The notes beneath the pieces were generated by a model. The model was not told where the DNA came from. It saw only the letters and a list, made by a program, of their open reading frames with translations, and did not search any database. From Polychytrium aggregatum (taxonomy: Eukaryota; Chytridiomycota; Chytridiomycetes; Polychytriales): DNA of 64,000 nucleotides. Both the position numbers and the translations under genes were made by a program. Shown piece by piece: positions 46,346-59,570 of this stretch. How positions within the stretch are numbered: position 1 is the first letter of the stretch; the number at the start of each line of letters is the position of its first letter. The stretch is from the NCBI RefSeq assembly GCF_025602895.1, contig NW_026516210.1, positions 992,001 through 1,056,000 on the forward strand, given 5' to 3'.

Positions 46346-49300
46346 ATGTTTCTGGACCGGATAGCCGAGCTGGGCCTGCTGCCGCGCGACCCAAGTGAGT
46401 GCGCATATCTGCGCTTCGGTTCAGATATAGGCAATGAAACGAGCATCCACTATATTCTGGGCCGCTCAGGCAATCCTCCTCGCTAATCGCTGCTGGACAA
46501 TCTCTCGATCCCTACCAACCGCATCGCTGGATCTGCGCCTCGACCGCAACAGAAAAATCGGTACTCTCGCGCTTCCCGCTGGCCGTTCGGAAGAAGCTCG
46601 TCCACGAAGTCAGCCAATGCCTGCTCCCAAACCAAAACCTCGTCGCGGAGCCGCAAAACCTGCTGACCTCTCCCACCCATGTGCGCTGGGTGATGGAGAT
46701 TGTCGGCCAGGGCTTTGCGCTGCCTATCGAGGACTTTCTCGTGATCCAAAGCACAATCTCGGTGTACTCGAACTGGCTGCTTGAGGAAGACAGCCTCCCT
46801 GTCGCGATGAAGCAGATCGAGGACGACCAGATTCGACAGAACTTTTGGCAGGTGAGTCTGTGCCTGTCGCGAAGGGCGCATTCAACTTCCGAGACGACCA
46901 GTTCGACCACAATGCTTCGAGTCGGACTGCACGGATACTGGCAGAGTCGCATAATTCGATGACGGCGCTCAGGCACATGAAAGGATGTGCACATTCGGAC
47001 GAATCCCGTGGAGACTCGACACGACGGCCTCTGCTCCAAGCGCTGGGTGACCGTCTCAATTGCAGCCATCACCGTCGCATCGTGTGCTCTGAAGAATTGC
47101 TGACATGCAGTGCCTTTGCGTGCCCCTGCAGTCCATCTTCTCGCATTTCTCGCTGCTCTTTGAACCCCGAACGCACTGTGAGCTCCCAAACAACTCCAAG
47201 ATCGAGGACTTTAACGTCTCGGCGATCCAGGTCGAGCTTTGTCGCACTATCCTCAAGGTGCTGGCGATCTTTGGTCGTCAATCGGGCCACGCGTTCTCGG
47301 AGGCAACCTGGATCCTGCTGCTGAAAGTGCTTCTGGGCATGTGCGACCGGCTGCTGAGCGAGCCGCTCGCCCGCAAAGACAGCAAGCGCAAGATTGTGAG
47401 CAGTGGGCCAAAGTCCGACAAACTCGCCCTTGTTGTCGAGGAAGAGGCTGGCCCCATCATGGGCGACTGCCTGTGCAAGCACCTGGTCCGGGTAGGTTGC
47501 GAGAGTGAGCAGCCAGAGTGGTGGTAATATGGGCGTGTGTGGTTGGGATGTGGGTAGGTGCTTCGGTACATGCACCAGATGCGGGCCGATGCGTCGAGGT
47601 GTGCGCTGGATAAGGATGGATGCGCATCCAGCGCCGGAATGTGCGTCTGGATGTGTGTCCATCAGCAGAACGAGTCACGACTGGCGATAGTGATCCATGA
47701 TCCAGCTCCTATGCCATCGAGAACAACATCGATCGGGGATCCGCTGGTGGGTCTATGGCACTGAAGACGGATGCCTGCTCATGCCGTAACGGTGCTTCTA
47801 GGTGACGATCGAGCTGTGGCTGAGATCAAAGATAACCAAGATTGAGATGTGGGACTATTTGAAGGCAAGTGGAACGCTCTCTGCACAGAATCCCCTCCTG
47901 ACCGACTCGGCGGCATGTTCGGCGTCCCGTTTCAACCCGGCTGCCTTCCAGTCTGCAGTTCTGATCCCTCCCTTCACCAACTCATTCAACAAACAGAAAT
48001 TTTTCAGCCGATGGACGCATAGGCTGGATGTGGTCACCCAGTGGAATGCCACGATACTGGCGCTATCCCGGAGAGTGATCGGCCAGCTTTACGGGCCACC
48101 AGAAGGCGCCGAGCGGGTGATCATCTATGTGTACGGACTCGTTGTGCACTTGGAGTGGCGGCTTGGGGCACAGTGTGGCCGCGGCGGTACAAACGAGGCT
48201 GAGATGGCGTCAGCGGCAAGGAGGTTCATCATCATCGTCGTCGTCGTCTCACGAGGGCTTGCTTTGCCGTCATCACCCGCAGCGACGGATACACGATCGA
48301 TCTGGATCTGCCTCCCAAGTTTGTGGTTTACGCCTGGCACCAGATGATATGTGAGTGCCGAGGCTGGAGCTGGCGACTGCTGAGGGCTTGAAAGTATACT
48401 TGCTCTGTTCGTCTGTCATGAATGTTTTGAATCTGGGATATCATCGGTTTGGCGGAAGCAAGCATAGCGATGCAATCGCGAACAGCTTGGGCTATCACAG
48501 CTGGCTAACGTTTGGGATGTGATACTTATGCGTGCTGTAACCCACACCAGATATGATTGGCAATCCAAATATGCTGCCATTTCGCAACTTTGAGGAAGCC
48601 ATCAGGGTAAGCTCCGCAGTCGATGCCCGCAGACCACCAGCACTTGCGGATGGAGGTGAGGGGCGGAAATGGCACCAACCGAAGAGGGTCTGGCTTGCAT
48701 CTATCAGGGCATCTCCAAGGTGGTTGGCGAGTTTCACGCCATCGGGATCGAGACGGACAGCGTGAAGTTGATGAATGCCACGGTGCCGGATGGAAATACT
48801 CTGTTGCACATGTTTGGATCGTGGCTGTTCGAAGCAACGACGAAGCAGCAGTCTGAGTAAGTGAGCCTGCTGGGATGCGACAGCCCGGCAATCAAGCACA
48901 AACAGCAGCCTAGTGATGAGGCAGAGCAATTGCTCTATACAAGCGACCGTGCTTCTGGATGAGTGACCGTGCTTGCTCGATGCCGCAGATTCAACAAAGG
49001 CAAAGCCATAGCCTTTGAGATCTTGTGTCGCATTGTCTGCCAACCGCAGCGACGCAACTTGTTTCTGCAGCTCTACTTGGATCGCTTCTACCACTGTTTG
49101 ATACATGTACGGCATCACGGATCTGTGCTACGCTGAGCAGCTCCTTCCTCTGCCTGCTCGAAGCAAGCCAGCTGTTTCTGCTCGACAAAGCCGTGCTCTC
49201 TCTCACCTTCACTTCAGTGTGTGTCGCCTCGACTCGCTAATGCTTCTGTTCTGGCCAATCTCGCCTGGGTTCCTTCCTCTGTCCACAGGGTCTGCAAAGC

Positions 49301-52300
49301 GACCCGTTCTCAGTGACGGCGATTCTGCTGAATATGCCGACATTCTATATCCGCGAGCTCAACGGTGCACTGATGACCATCCCACACATGATCGTGGCAA
49401 TTCGCCGTGTGCTTCCGATGCTGCAGACCGGGTTCGACCTTCCCGCCGACGATCTGCGCACGGCGGCACTCAAGATCATGGGCACCATCACCCCGTTCCT
49501 CAGCCACTTTGAGGCCATCAGCGTTCCGCCGCCGATCTGGGCCCAGGTCAAGTTTGCGACACTCGCTCAAGACGAGCCGTCTAAACAGGTGCGGCTTGGG
49601 TGATGACTCATCGGATGGAGCTGCGAGAGAGCGGCGCCTCTGTAATGGGATTGGTGTCGGCTGGCTTCCACACCTCAGCCCACAAAGCGTTCGATGATTC
49701 GAAACGGTTGATTCTATCTGTAACACAGAGGATTGCCAAGATCCATGCGCTGTACGGCGTGAACGACGTCACACAGCAACTGTTGCTTCTAGTTCAACAG
49801 ACGGCAGCAGATCGATCACAATCGATGGAGTTTCGACTGGTAACGATATTCACTTTGTGTGAATTGGCGCTTTGGCAACGCTGCTCTCCATGATTGGTTC
49901 TGCGGGTGCTTTGTCTGTGTTGTGGTGAAACAGCTCGCGACTCAGCCAAAGAATTTGACTGACATGTTGGTTTCTCGGCCGGTGGTGGTGGTGGTGGTGA
50001 TGGTGGGGAACGTGAACCGGGGGCTCTGGATGTGGATGACAGCTCAAGTGCGATGTCCTCGACATTCTCATCTCAACCATGATGATCGAGACCTTTGCCC
50101 CGAACTGCAAGTACGCGATTCACCTCCTGACGTGTTTTGCGCTCGAAGAAGGCGAGTTCTGTCCGGGCCTTCCTGCCTTCATTATCAAGCACATCCACGA
50201 AAAGGTAGTGTAGAGAGGATTGCGAGTCATGCAAAGTGATATGTGTGTGTGCGAGATCGAGATGGAGCGAGGGAGTGCTGGTGAGAGAGGGAGATGCCGA
50301 AGGGGGTCGATCAGACGAGTGTGGGATTTGGACTCTGACCGGACCTCAACTGTGCAGGCGTGCACCGGCGTCTGCAACTCGGAAGTGGTATTGTACTCGT
50401 TCGACGCCCTTCTGCAGCTAGGAAACTTGTACAAGCACGTCATTCGAGATAATCCGGTAAGGGGCGTGTGGTGTCTGCCTGAATACTGGCTACGCGCGAG
50501 CTGTGAGCTGTGAGCTGCGTGCTGGACGAGTAAGAGCTGAGTGCTGGCTGCGTGCCTACAATGAACCGCTGACACTGAACCAAACATCGCGGCTAGGGTT
50601 GTCCAAGGGAACTGGTCCTGGCGCTCTGTCGACTGATTGAGATCTTGCTTATGGAAGACAATACAGTGGTAGGTGAAATCGTCCTGGTCGAGCCCGGCAG
50701 TATCGAGTCGTAGTGTCCTTGGTAATGCCTCCACTCACTCACTCACTCACTCACTCGTGTACCGGTGCAGGCCTACCAAGTGGTCATCTCGCGAGCGTAC
50801 GACTGCATGATCCGATGGGTTTTGCTCGGCGAGTGGTTTCTGAACGACAAGACCGTGACCAAGGTGGTGATCGGGACGCTCTGTCGAGGCATCGGCCTCC
50901 TCGATCGCGATGACGAGTTCTCAACCGTCATTCAGACCGCGACAGCGGCAGCAGCCCCCTCGACGACGGCAGCGGTGACGCTTGGAGCCCCGGCTGCATC
51001 TACAGCTGCGACTGCAACAGCGTCCGCGGCTGCCTCTACCTCGCCGTCGACGCCGATCCTGGCCTCTGCCAATGCCGTGATAGCATCGATCCCCATCTAC
51101 GAAAAAGTCCCGGCCATCGTGGCCTCGATCGAGCGCAGCCTCGACAAGAAGAAGAATAACCGCACTGGCACCAAGCTCTTCCAGAAAAAGACGGCGCCTT
51201 CCTCGACCGGGGTCAGCACTGGCACGACGGACGGCGGCTTGGGCTTGCCCACCTTTGCCACGCTCTCGGCCGAGATGATGATCAAGGGCGCAGCCGAGGC
51301 GGCACTGGTGCAGCTGGCCAACCACTTGAACAACTTTCCGCCCGTGAACGAAACGACAGGCGTCAGCCGGATCAGCACCCTGTGGAACGAGGAGGCCGAG
51401 GTCAAGCGCATGCTATCGGAGCGGGACAAGCTGCTCGGCCCACGGCCCAGGATCCAGCCCGTCAGTGGCGAGGCCGAAGGGCCGACCCAGGATCTCGTTC
51501 TCAGGAACGGTATTGCCCTCTCGGAGTACAGGCGGTTCCTGAGGTACTATGCATACGACCATAGAGTGATTCTCTGTGTCGTTGAGCGCCCCCCGTGGGC
51601 CTACCAACAGCCTGGCGACCATGGCGACATGCAACTCGAGCCATTCCACCGAAAGGAACAAGACAGCTCCGCCGAGCCCGACGGGCAGGCGACAGACGAA
51701 GCCAACCGGTGGAAGCAGGACAAATGTCTCCCGGAGCTGACGATTCTGATCCGAGACTCGAGCGGCAAGTACTCGTGGAAATCTCGGCTGGAGTACCTCG
51801 ATGAGAAAGCGCTGGCGCTGCTGGCGCCCGAAAAGCCTGAGAAGCCCGAGGATGTCTTGGCCTCGTCCGAGCTGTTCGATGAACTCGAGCACGACTCGTA
51901 CCACTTCATCCCCACTGAGCTGCCGTACAGCCCAAACAACTGCACCATCGAGAGAGCCGTGGCGGTGAACGAGGCATCCATACCGGATATCGAGACGCTC
52001 TTTGACGAGAGCGCCGAGATCAAAGAGGCATACAACGCGTATCACCAAAAGACGCAAGAGTTTACAGAGAAGGAGCGGGGATGGCGAACGGAGATTCTGC
52101 AGAGGTAGGTGATGGAAATGGAGGGACAGCCGCTCCAGCGAGTCGCCCCGATTCGAATAGGCAGAGTGACTCAAGCACGCGGTGCAGATGGGGAGCCGAG
52201 TACGGACGATGTCGATGGAAGATGCGGATCAAGGGATGGCTGTTGTAGTCGTGGCTGGTTGTATGTCACGGTCAAGCAGCGACAATTTCGGCTGATTCTG

Positions 52301-54924
52301 CTGTCACAACTGTCCATCCACAAGTGATGATTATGCCGGCATCGAGGTCAAGGTCGATCCAACGCCACCCATTGATCTCATGGATCCGAACCACATGTAA
52401 GCAGGCGTTGTTGGCATCGTCAAAGCAGCAGCGGCAAACCGCAGTCGAGCGACCAGGGGGTACTGTGGAAATGCGGATCCAGCACAGGCCGGCACACTGG
52501 CAGCGCCTCCCTCTTCTCACGCCTTCCATATCGATGCGCTTGGATGATCGATGCGACGGTGCGCCGACAGATCGCAGGTATCCCGGCTCTATCTCGGCCA
52601 TTCGGGGCTGGCCTCGCCCGAACACCGATCCAAGCTCAAGCCCTTGCAAATCAGCGACTCGTTCCTGCGGGACCTCGAACGGCTTGACACATTACCGGAG
52701 TGAGCATCGAATCGACCAGGGAGCAGGGAGCAGAGCAGAGCAGGAAGCAGGGAGCAGGGAGCAGGGAGCAGAGAGCAGAGCAAATATGAGTGGTGTGAAT
52801 AGCTCGGGACAGCCAGCCGGATTCGATTTCGATTCGCTCCCTTTGGCTCACAGCGTCATTTGACTGTTCATCTCCTCGCTCCTCGCTCTGCTATCGGGTC
52901 GCAGGCGAGACTGCTTGAGCTTTGGTGTTTTGTTCTGTCGATCGGGCAAGGACACCATCCAGGACATTCTGTCGCCAAAGGGTATCAGCACGGACTTTAA
53001 GCAGTTCATGTCCTCGCTGGCGTGGCCGGTACGTATGTTGCCACAGATGGCGCCCGATGGGTTTCTGTGCCAAGAGCACCGGCTGTGCGGCTGCGTTTCA
53101 TGGTCGTATGGGCTCTTGAAACGGCGGCGTTGATTGATGTAATCGGTTTGTGGGCGGTGCCGGGACGCTGATCGATTGGTGGCCTCGTTTGCGGTGTTTT
53201 TATCGGTTGACTGGTGCCGTAGTCGCAATGTCGTTGTACCTGCCGATCGATGTCCACCCATGTCCCATCGTTCGGGCTGTTGAGATACTGTGCTGAAAGA
53301 CCGTTGTTCTCCCGCCCGTCCACTTGCAATACTCCGGTGGCAGGTCGACCTCGAGACCCACCCAGGGTACAAGGGCCGGCTCTCAAAGACGTACTGCTCG
53401 ACAGCACCCTACTGGGCGAACCGCAACTGGGAGATCATCTTCAACTGTCCGTATTATATCCACGACACCAGCGTTGGCGTCGAAACACCAAACATTGCTA
53501 TCCCAACGAGCGTCAACAGCGCCTCGGGGCTCTCGTTCCCATCGCCGTCTGGGGATTTACCGTACGAAACGCCCGAGAGCCTCTTCCAGTCCCCCAGTAT
53601 GGGCGATTCGGCTGCCCCCGGAGGAGCCGGCGGCCTCGGCATCAGTCGCAGCCGTAGCAACAGCCACAGCCACAGCCGCAGCAGCAGCATTGGAGGCGGA
53701 GGACTCTATGTACAGACGGCAGCGACGGGATCCTCGGGCAGCGGCTGGGGGTCGACGTCGCCAAGCATGTCCAACTTCCGGGGAGCGGCTCGGCTCTCGC
53801 CGATCGAGAATGACTCGCTTCTGGGCACGCCAGTGGCCCTGGCACCGGACCATCCCCTGGGCATGCGCGAGATCTTTGGGCACGTCGCCCAGGACGATAT
53901 TGTGTACATTGTCTGGATCGAGGACAACCACAAGCTCGACCACGTCATCAAAAGGTTCTCCAAGACCGAGAACGAGTCCAAGCTGGCCAGCAGCAACCTT
54001 GAGGGCCGGGACTCGCGGGTGCGGCGGTCGCCGCAAGACGAGGAGCTGCAGCGTAAGCGCCAGAGCCTGCCGGGAAGCAAGACCATGTACGAGGCGGTTG
54101 GGGACTTTGAGAAGCGCATCACACACGATACCAGCGGAGACACTGCCGAGGTGCAGAGCACGGTCTCAAAGGAAGCACCCAAGCCCCGGGATCCTGCCTT
54201 CAGCAGTAGCAGCGGCAGCACAGGCGGGCCAGCGAAGCGACCGGGCGATGCAGCGGCCGGCCCAACGGCTGTATCAGGCGAACCCGAGCATCTCTGGAAC
54301 GGACAGATCTTTATCGTCATTCATCCGCTCGCCAAGACACCGGGGCTGTACGAGATCCGGATCGTGACGGTGGAAACGTGGAAGGAGAACCTGGTGAGCA
54401 GCAGAGGATGAGTTTTGTGTGGCGGGAGGGCAGTTCATGGGCTCGTGGATAGTCAGCGAGCTTGTTGATGCCGCAGTACAGATATGGGTGGCAGGCGTTG
54501 ATGAGCCGCCCGCTAACCGAGTACTTGCGACCTGCCGATGGCAATCCAACCAACGCCTCGACAGTATTTTGGACCCTTACTGGACGGAATGATCGTCAGC
54601 CAGCATGCCCTCGGGACGCTGGTCCGAAGCACGGCGATCTCGGCCCACCTGAGTTTCAAATTGCGCAAAGGCGGATACCGCAAGCCGTAAGTCGAGGAGA
54701 CGGGCGGGGGGGGGTCGCGGCTGCTGGTGGGAAAGAAGGTCGGGCTTGTGATGGAGGAGCCCTTGGAGCCCTTGGAGCCCTTGGAGCCGACGACTCACAT
54801 GCTGCCATCTGCCCCGTGTGCTTGTCCGTCCGGCCTGCATCATGGCCATAGACATTTGGTCCGACGCAATGCGATCGAGGAGCTGTGCACCAAACACCGA
54901 ATGTCTGGCTCGCTCGCAGAGTAA
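46346..54924 (+). CDS. RALGAPB: Ral GTPase-activating protein, beta-subunit-like
   Basis: I read 21 exons: 46346-46394, 46553-46851, 47132-47491, 47802-47864, 47997-48116, 48221-48350, 48551-48606, 48687-48856, 48989-49106, 49289-49588, 49729-49839, 50043-50204, 50358-50456, 50597-50668, 50771-52104, 52325-52396, 52571-52699, 52905-53028, 53344-54393, 54565-54686, 54852-54924, about 1670 residues. The order matches animal RalGAP beta: VLSRFPLAVRKK and VRWVMEIVGQGFALP at the start, MFGSWLFEA, the FEILCRIVC block, VILCVVERP, then the Rap/RalGAP-like domain (SRLYLGHSGL, VLFCRSGKDTIQDIL, NWEIIFNCPYYI, IFIVIHPLAKTPGLYEIRI, LLDGMIVSQHALGTLVR). In animals the beta subunit pairs with a catalytic alpha subunit to inactivate Ral GTPases. 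Exon 4 ends at a GC donor (47865). The exon 5-6 boundaries are the least certain. A Ser/Gly-rich insert splits the GAP-like domain in exon 19. Confidence 0.88.
52729..52785. repeat. GGGAGCA tandem repeat in a RalGAP intron
   Basis: Seven to eight units of GGGAGCA, with AGAGCA variants, lie within intron 52700-52904. Other short repeats in introns of this gene are (CACT)n at about 50729-50755 and TTGGAGCCC units at about 54758-54790. Confidence 0.85.
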
Positions 54925-55828
54925 GTGTATACGCTGCCCACGACGGCGAATGCTCTGAGCATGGCATGGCCTTGCATCGTGGAGACATGAGCACGGCCTT
55001 TCCCCTCGATGGCAACACTGACTGGTTGGTCTCTTCTGGCGATAGCTTCTACGGCGATTTGTATTATTAGCACACAAAAGTTGAGCGGGACGTGCCTCGA
55101 GTATTGCAAGCAGTACCGCCGTCATCAGAGGAGGAGCGATGCGTGTTGGTCCCTCACTTGGACTGTGCCATGTGCCTTGAACAAGAAGGGAATATCGCAA
55201 TTCCGCGAAAGGACTGCTCGTTTCGGTTTCTGGGTTCTTGGTGGCGAGCAGCGGGACGACCACACAGTCCGGTGGCGCCGGTCGGTGACCCAGAAAGCAC
55301 CCTGGCATCGCAGCAAGCAGTATGTCATCGGTGCGACTGAGCCGACGCCACGAGCTGGCTCGGCGAGCACTTGGAATTGTGGGAACGGGCTGGATGGTGG
55401 GTGGGCTCTGTGCTGCGCGGGCCCATCGCACAACACAGCCTGGAACCACTCGGACGCAGCGCTGGCGTGGATGGAGGAGGGGGTGCAAGCCACCACCCCG
55501 GCGACGGATTTGTGTCAGTGTGAGAGTGAGTGGTGTTAACACTCAACGACAACAACTACTAACACTCAACACCCACCGACACCCACCGACAACCATCGAC
55601 ACCCATCACACCACAGCCACCCGACCAGCAAACATCGCCCGCCCTCACGTGGCTCCCCAGCCTCTGCCCTCGGCCTTTCTTCTGGATCGTCCGTCTCATC
55701 GTGCCTTTGCCCCTGTCTGTCCTTCGCGGCTCTCGTCTCCCCCCCCCGCTTGCTCCCGGTCTCGGCCTCTGCTCCCAATCTATCCTCATCTCGGTCTCTG
55801 CCTGTCTTGCTCTCTTCTTTGTCGCTCC
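54925..55828. other. Spacer RalGAP / MAP2K
   Basis: About 0.9 kb between two plus-strand genes. CACCCACCGA/CACCATCGA repeats at about 55565-55612 lie upstream of a pyrimidine-rich leader for the MAP2K gene. No exon was recognised. Confidence 0.6.
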
Positions 55829-57910
55829 ATGTCGTCTCGTCTCGATTCTTCCCCAGAGCCATCGTGCAAGCGTCCGCGGCGACTCACCCTCGGCGTCAGC
55901 ATCAACTTCCCGACTCGGCCTGCCCCAACCTTCAACGATGGGGAGTTTGAGCTGACCAACCAAGAGTCGTTCCGCTTCAAGCTTCGCCACCATCTGCTGC
56001 ACAGGGTGGGCGACCTGGGCTCTGGCTCCGGTGGCTCTGTCTACAAAGTGCAACACATCCACTCCGGAACTATCATGGCCCGCAAGGTGAGCTCTCCTCT
56101 GCTGGCTCCTCCGGCTTGCTGGGCAACTTGCTGCTGCCTGGCCCGCCGTCGCAGCGCTGTCGAGGTGTGACGGCTGGAGCCGCTGTGGCTTTAGGTTGAG
56201 GTTGGAGGTTGGAGGGAGCAAACAGTGGCCAGGATTGAGCCGCAGATGCACCATCAGATGCTATGAGCACCGGAGGCGGGCAACATGTGTTATCCGCCAC
56301 ACCACCGTCCTTTCTGCCACATCACCGTCCTATCCACCAGCACACCGCTGCTGTCTCCCTGTGGTGATGTTCCCAGTGCCTCGTCTAACATGCCTCCCTC
56401 GATCCGTTGACAGATTGTCACCATAACGATTGAGGACGCTTCACAGGCCGAGCGCACCCAGGCACGGGTGTTGCGAGAGCTTCGGATCCTGCGCAAGTGC
56501 CAGTCGCCTCACATCGTCAAGTTTTTTGGGAGCTTTGTCCACGAGGGCGAGATCTCGATATGTATGGAGTATATGGATCTGGGATCCTTTGACCGCATCT
56601 ACACCGCCATTGGCCCGCTGGACGAGCGCATCGTCTCCAAGGTCGCCTTTGCGGCTCTCGAAGGACTGATCTACCTGAGCGAGGAACACAACATTGTCCA
56701 CAGAGGTAAGGAGCGCCACTCTCCTGCTCGGCTGCTGCATATCCCTTGACCAGCAGCCCATCCCTCGACCAGCAACTCATCCCCCGAACCCCTTCCTCCA
56801 CGGATTGCAGATATGAAGCCCAGCAACATTCTCTTGAACACCGATGGCGAGGTCAAGATCGCCGACTTTGGCGTGAGCAAGGAGCTCATCAACGGCACCA
56901 TGGCCCGGACTTTTCTCGGAACACAGCGATATCTGCCTGTATGATCCTTGCACTCGTCTACCAAACTGTGCTGCTCTGTCGATTAGCGTTGCTCCTGTCG
57001 ATTAGCGTTGCTCCCATCTACCAGCCCAGCCTTTTGTTCCTGACCTCCCCGACTGATCTGTCTCGCTCGTTCTTGTCCCAAATCATCTCGACCAACTCGT
57101 CTACCACACACAACACCGCCGTACTCAGCCCGAGCGAGTCACTGGTGGCCAAGAGCACTCTGTCAAGAGTGATATCTGGAGTCTTGGTCTGACTCTGATG
57201 GAGCTCGCGACGGGACGTTTCCCGTTCCCTCCCGAGGACCATCCCCCTCTTCCTTCCATTGTCGATCTTCTGAGCTATATCGAGGCCGAGCCCGCCCCCA
57301 GGCTTCCCGGCGACTTGTTTTCGACCAACTTTGATGTGTTTTGCCAAAGATGGTATGTTGCCGCTTCGTCCCAGCCGATATTATCGGGGCCATCGACAAC
57401 GGCGGTGCAAAAGCGTGCCCGAGTCGGCCTCCTTGGCTTCTCTGTCCGCCTGGCTGTGCATGCGCTTGGCTCTTCCACCCCTCGGCGGGACCCCTCGACG
57501 CATGCCATATCTGGGAGCTGTGCAGAAGCTGACGCCGCTCTGTTTTCCTTCGCCTTTTGCGCCTGCGGTGGATCGTAGTTTGCTCAAGGACCCCGAGGAG
57601 CGAGCATCGCTACGCCAGCTCAAAGTAAGTGACGGAGATCCGCTTTTGAATCTCCACCGCTTCAACTCCAGCGTGTCCTATGGGTGTTCTCTGCGACGCT
57701 GGGATGGCGCTGTTTTGCACTGGAGTGTACAGTGATTGTGCTGACCTGCGCTGTTTCACCTTGAGCTAACACGCACAACGCTGCGCCCGTTTGCCTGCTC
57801 TTCCCCATGCGTCACTGCCATTGTAGGCGGAGCCCTTTGCCAGCAATGGCGCAAGTGTTGATTTGAGGCCCTGGTGCCAGCAGCTCAAGGCCCGATTTGA
57901 TTTTGCATAG
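55829..57910 (+). CDS. MAP kinase kinase (MEK family)
   Basis: Six exons (55829-56086, 56414-56705, 56811-56938, 57129-57352, 57579-57624, 57827-57910) encode 343 residues, a normal MAP2K length. It phosphorylates the Thr-x-Tyr loop of a MAP kinase. The glycine loop is LGSGSGGSVYKV, the ATP lysine is Lys86 in the MEK-type MARK motif, then EISICMEYMDLGSFD, HRDMKPSN (catalytic Asp184) and DFGVSKELI (Asp202). The activation loop carries Thr-x3-Thr (TMART), equivalent to the paired phospho-sites of MEK. The substrate-binding motif is YLPPERV, where most kinases have an APE, formed across a splice junction (CCT before GTATGA, CCC after CTCAG). SDIWSLGLTLMELA follows. I cannot place it in a specific cascade (cell wall, mating or osmotic). 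Confidence 0.91.
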
Positions 57911-58671
57911 ACGGGCCCGCATGTGCCCATTGGCCGAGCATCTCTCGCCGCTCCCCTTCCTCTCCCTCTCCTCCTTCCTCCTTCCTCCTTCCTCCTTCCT
58001 CTCCCTTTCTTTCGTACAACATGCTCAAACACACAACTCTACCCGCTCCATCCATACCTCTCACCGGGACCATGGCTCAAGCACACGACACTGATGCAAG
58101 AGACAAGCGCACCGGATGCATCACGGACTATCATCAAAAGCTTCTCTTCTCTACACCCTATTTCCTCGCCAACACGGTGACGAGCCGCGACAAGAAAAAC
58201 CGATATGAAACAACAAAACAAGGGACGGTCAAAAATATATGTATTCGGCAGAAACGTGGTCCATGCTCCGGAGACGCGATCGTCATCATACCGACAACTA
58301 CATCGATGTCTGCACAGGGTTGCAATGAAGAGACCAAGTCCCCTCGATAACGGCCTCCAACGATTGCGCCGACTCGCTTAAGTCGCAGCCGGCCTCGATC
58401 CGCTAGAAGGGGGGGGTGGAGGAGTACCCCTTCACAACCACAGCTCTTCTTATACGCATTTCTTGCCCCACCCCTGCTTTCACCAATCTTCGTCCTTCCC
58501 CGTTGGCGACATATCTCTGCACTATCTGTACAAACACAATCAGCCGGCTGCCCTCCGGACACGCAAGCCACGAAACGGACCCTTCCACAGCTCACACTTT
58601 GCTCCTCATAATGCATTGAATTGCTACAACATCACTATCATCCATGCGCCTATTTCTTCCCTACTTTGCTG

Positions 58672-58725
58672 TGCCCCTTCTTGCTTCGTTCCTTGCTTCG
58701 TTCCTTGCTTCGTTCCTTGCCTCCT
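58672..58725. repeat. 12-bp CTTGCTTCGTTC tandem repeat
   Basis: About four units in tandem within the convergent intergenic region. Confidence 0.88.
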
Positions 58726-59444
58726 CTTCCCCGTGCCATTTTGTCGTTCCTCTCTCTCGCCCTTTCTCTCGGCAACAGCCATCATGTCTCGGACCTGCAC
58801 TTGATGTTTCGAATCTGCACTCGGGAGTGATGTTATTTCCTTCTGCATCCACTCTCGATGTTGGAACCTTTGCCTTTGGCCTTTGGCACCCGGTGTCTTC
58901 TCTATCATTCAAATCGTTCTCGTTTCGTTTTCGATGTTATGTTTATCAAAGGTTGCTATGCAATGTGCACTACTTTGGGGGTGAGTGTTTTGGACGGGAG
59001 GGCGGCCCTCTGTTCACATGTATCTCCTCCGTTCCTCTGTCCTTCCTCACGAATCCCTTCAAGATGCACACGTGGATGCAACAACAAAGGCAGGCGATGG
59101 TGATTTGAAGAAATCGTGGGGATGGGGTCGTTCTTACCCATATTCTCCAATTGTGGTGCCGTCCCTTTCCCTTCGAAGTATCCCTTGACACTCTCCTTCA
59201 GGCTAGACTCCCTCCGATACTCGTTTTGTGCTTTGAATGTGACTATCCTACCGCACCTCCATTTTGTTTTGTTTTTTCTTTTTTGGATTGGATGGACCAG
59301 TACCAACTCCCCCCCAAGCGTGACTCTTTTTCTTCCTTTCTATAACTTTGATATTGCTGGTCAGATCATCTGCCTCATACAATCATTCTGAGGAAAAAAA
59401 AAGTGGGACGACGGTATCCCTCTATCTCTGGCATCTGGAGCACC

Positions 59445-59570
59445 AGTGGGCCGGCAGTGCGATTGTTTTCGGTCATCGTTGGCAGTCGCTTCGTTTTCGG
59501 TTCGGGAAGCGTCGACTTGAACACTCCCGATCGATCTCCTGCGGCGCCGATCGACTGGCATTGATATCGC
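59445..59570. repeat. Third copy of the dispersed repeat seen near 39.2-39.8 kb
   Basis: The segment contains GATCTCCTGCGGCG, shared exactly with the left arm at 39334-39347. The surrounding blocks (GGGAAGC, ACTC..GATCGATC, GTGCGATTGTT against GTGTGATTGCT) align by eye in the same orientation as that arm. It has no open frame of interest. Confidence 0.55.

Noticed and set aside
4093-58725. Whether any tandem repeat array is a CRISPR.
   Set aside because: Units are 4-12 bp without unique spacers, and the window is eukaryotic.
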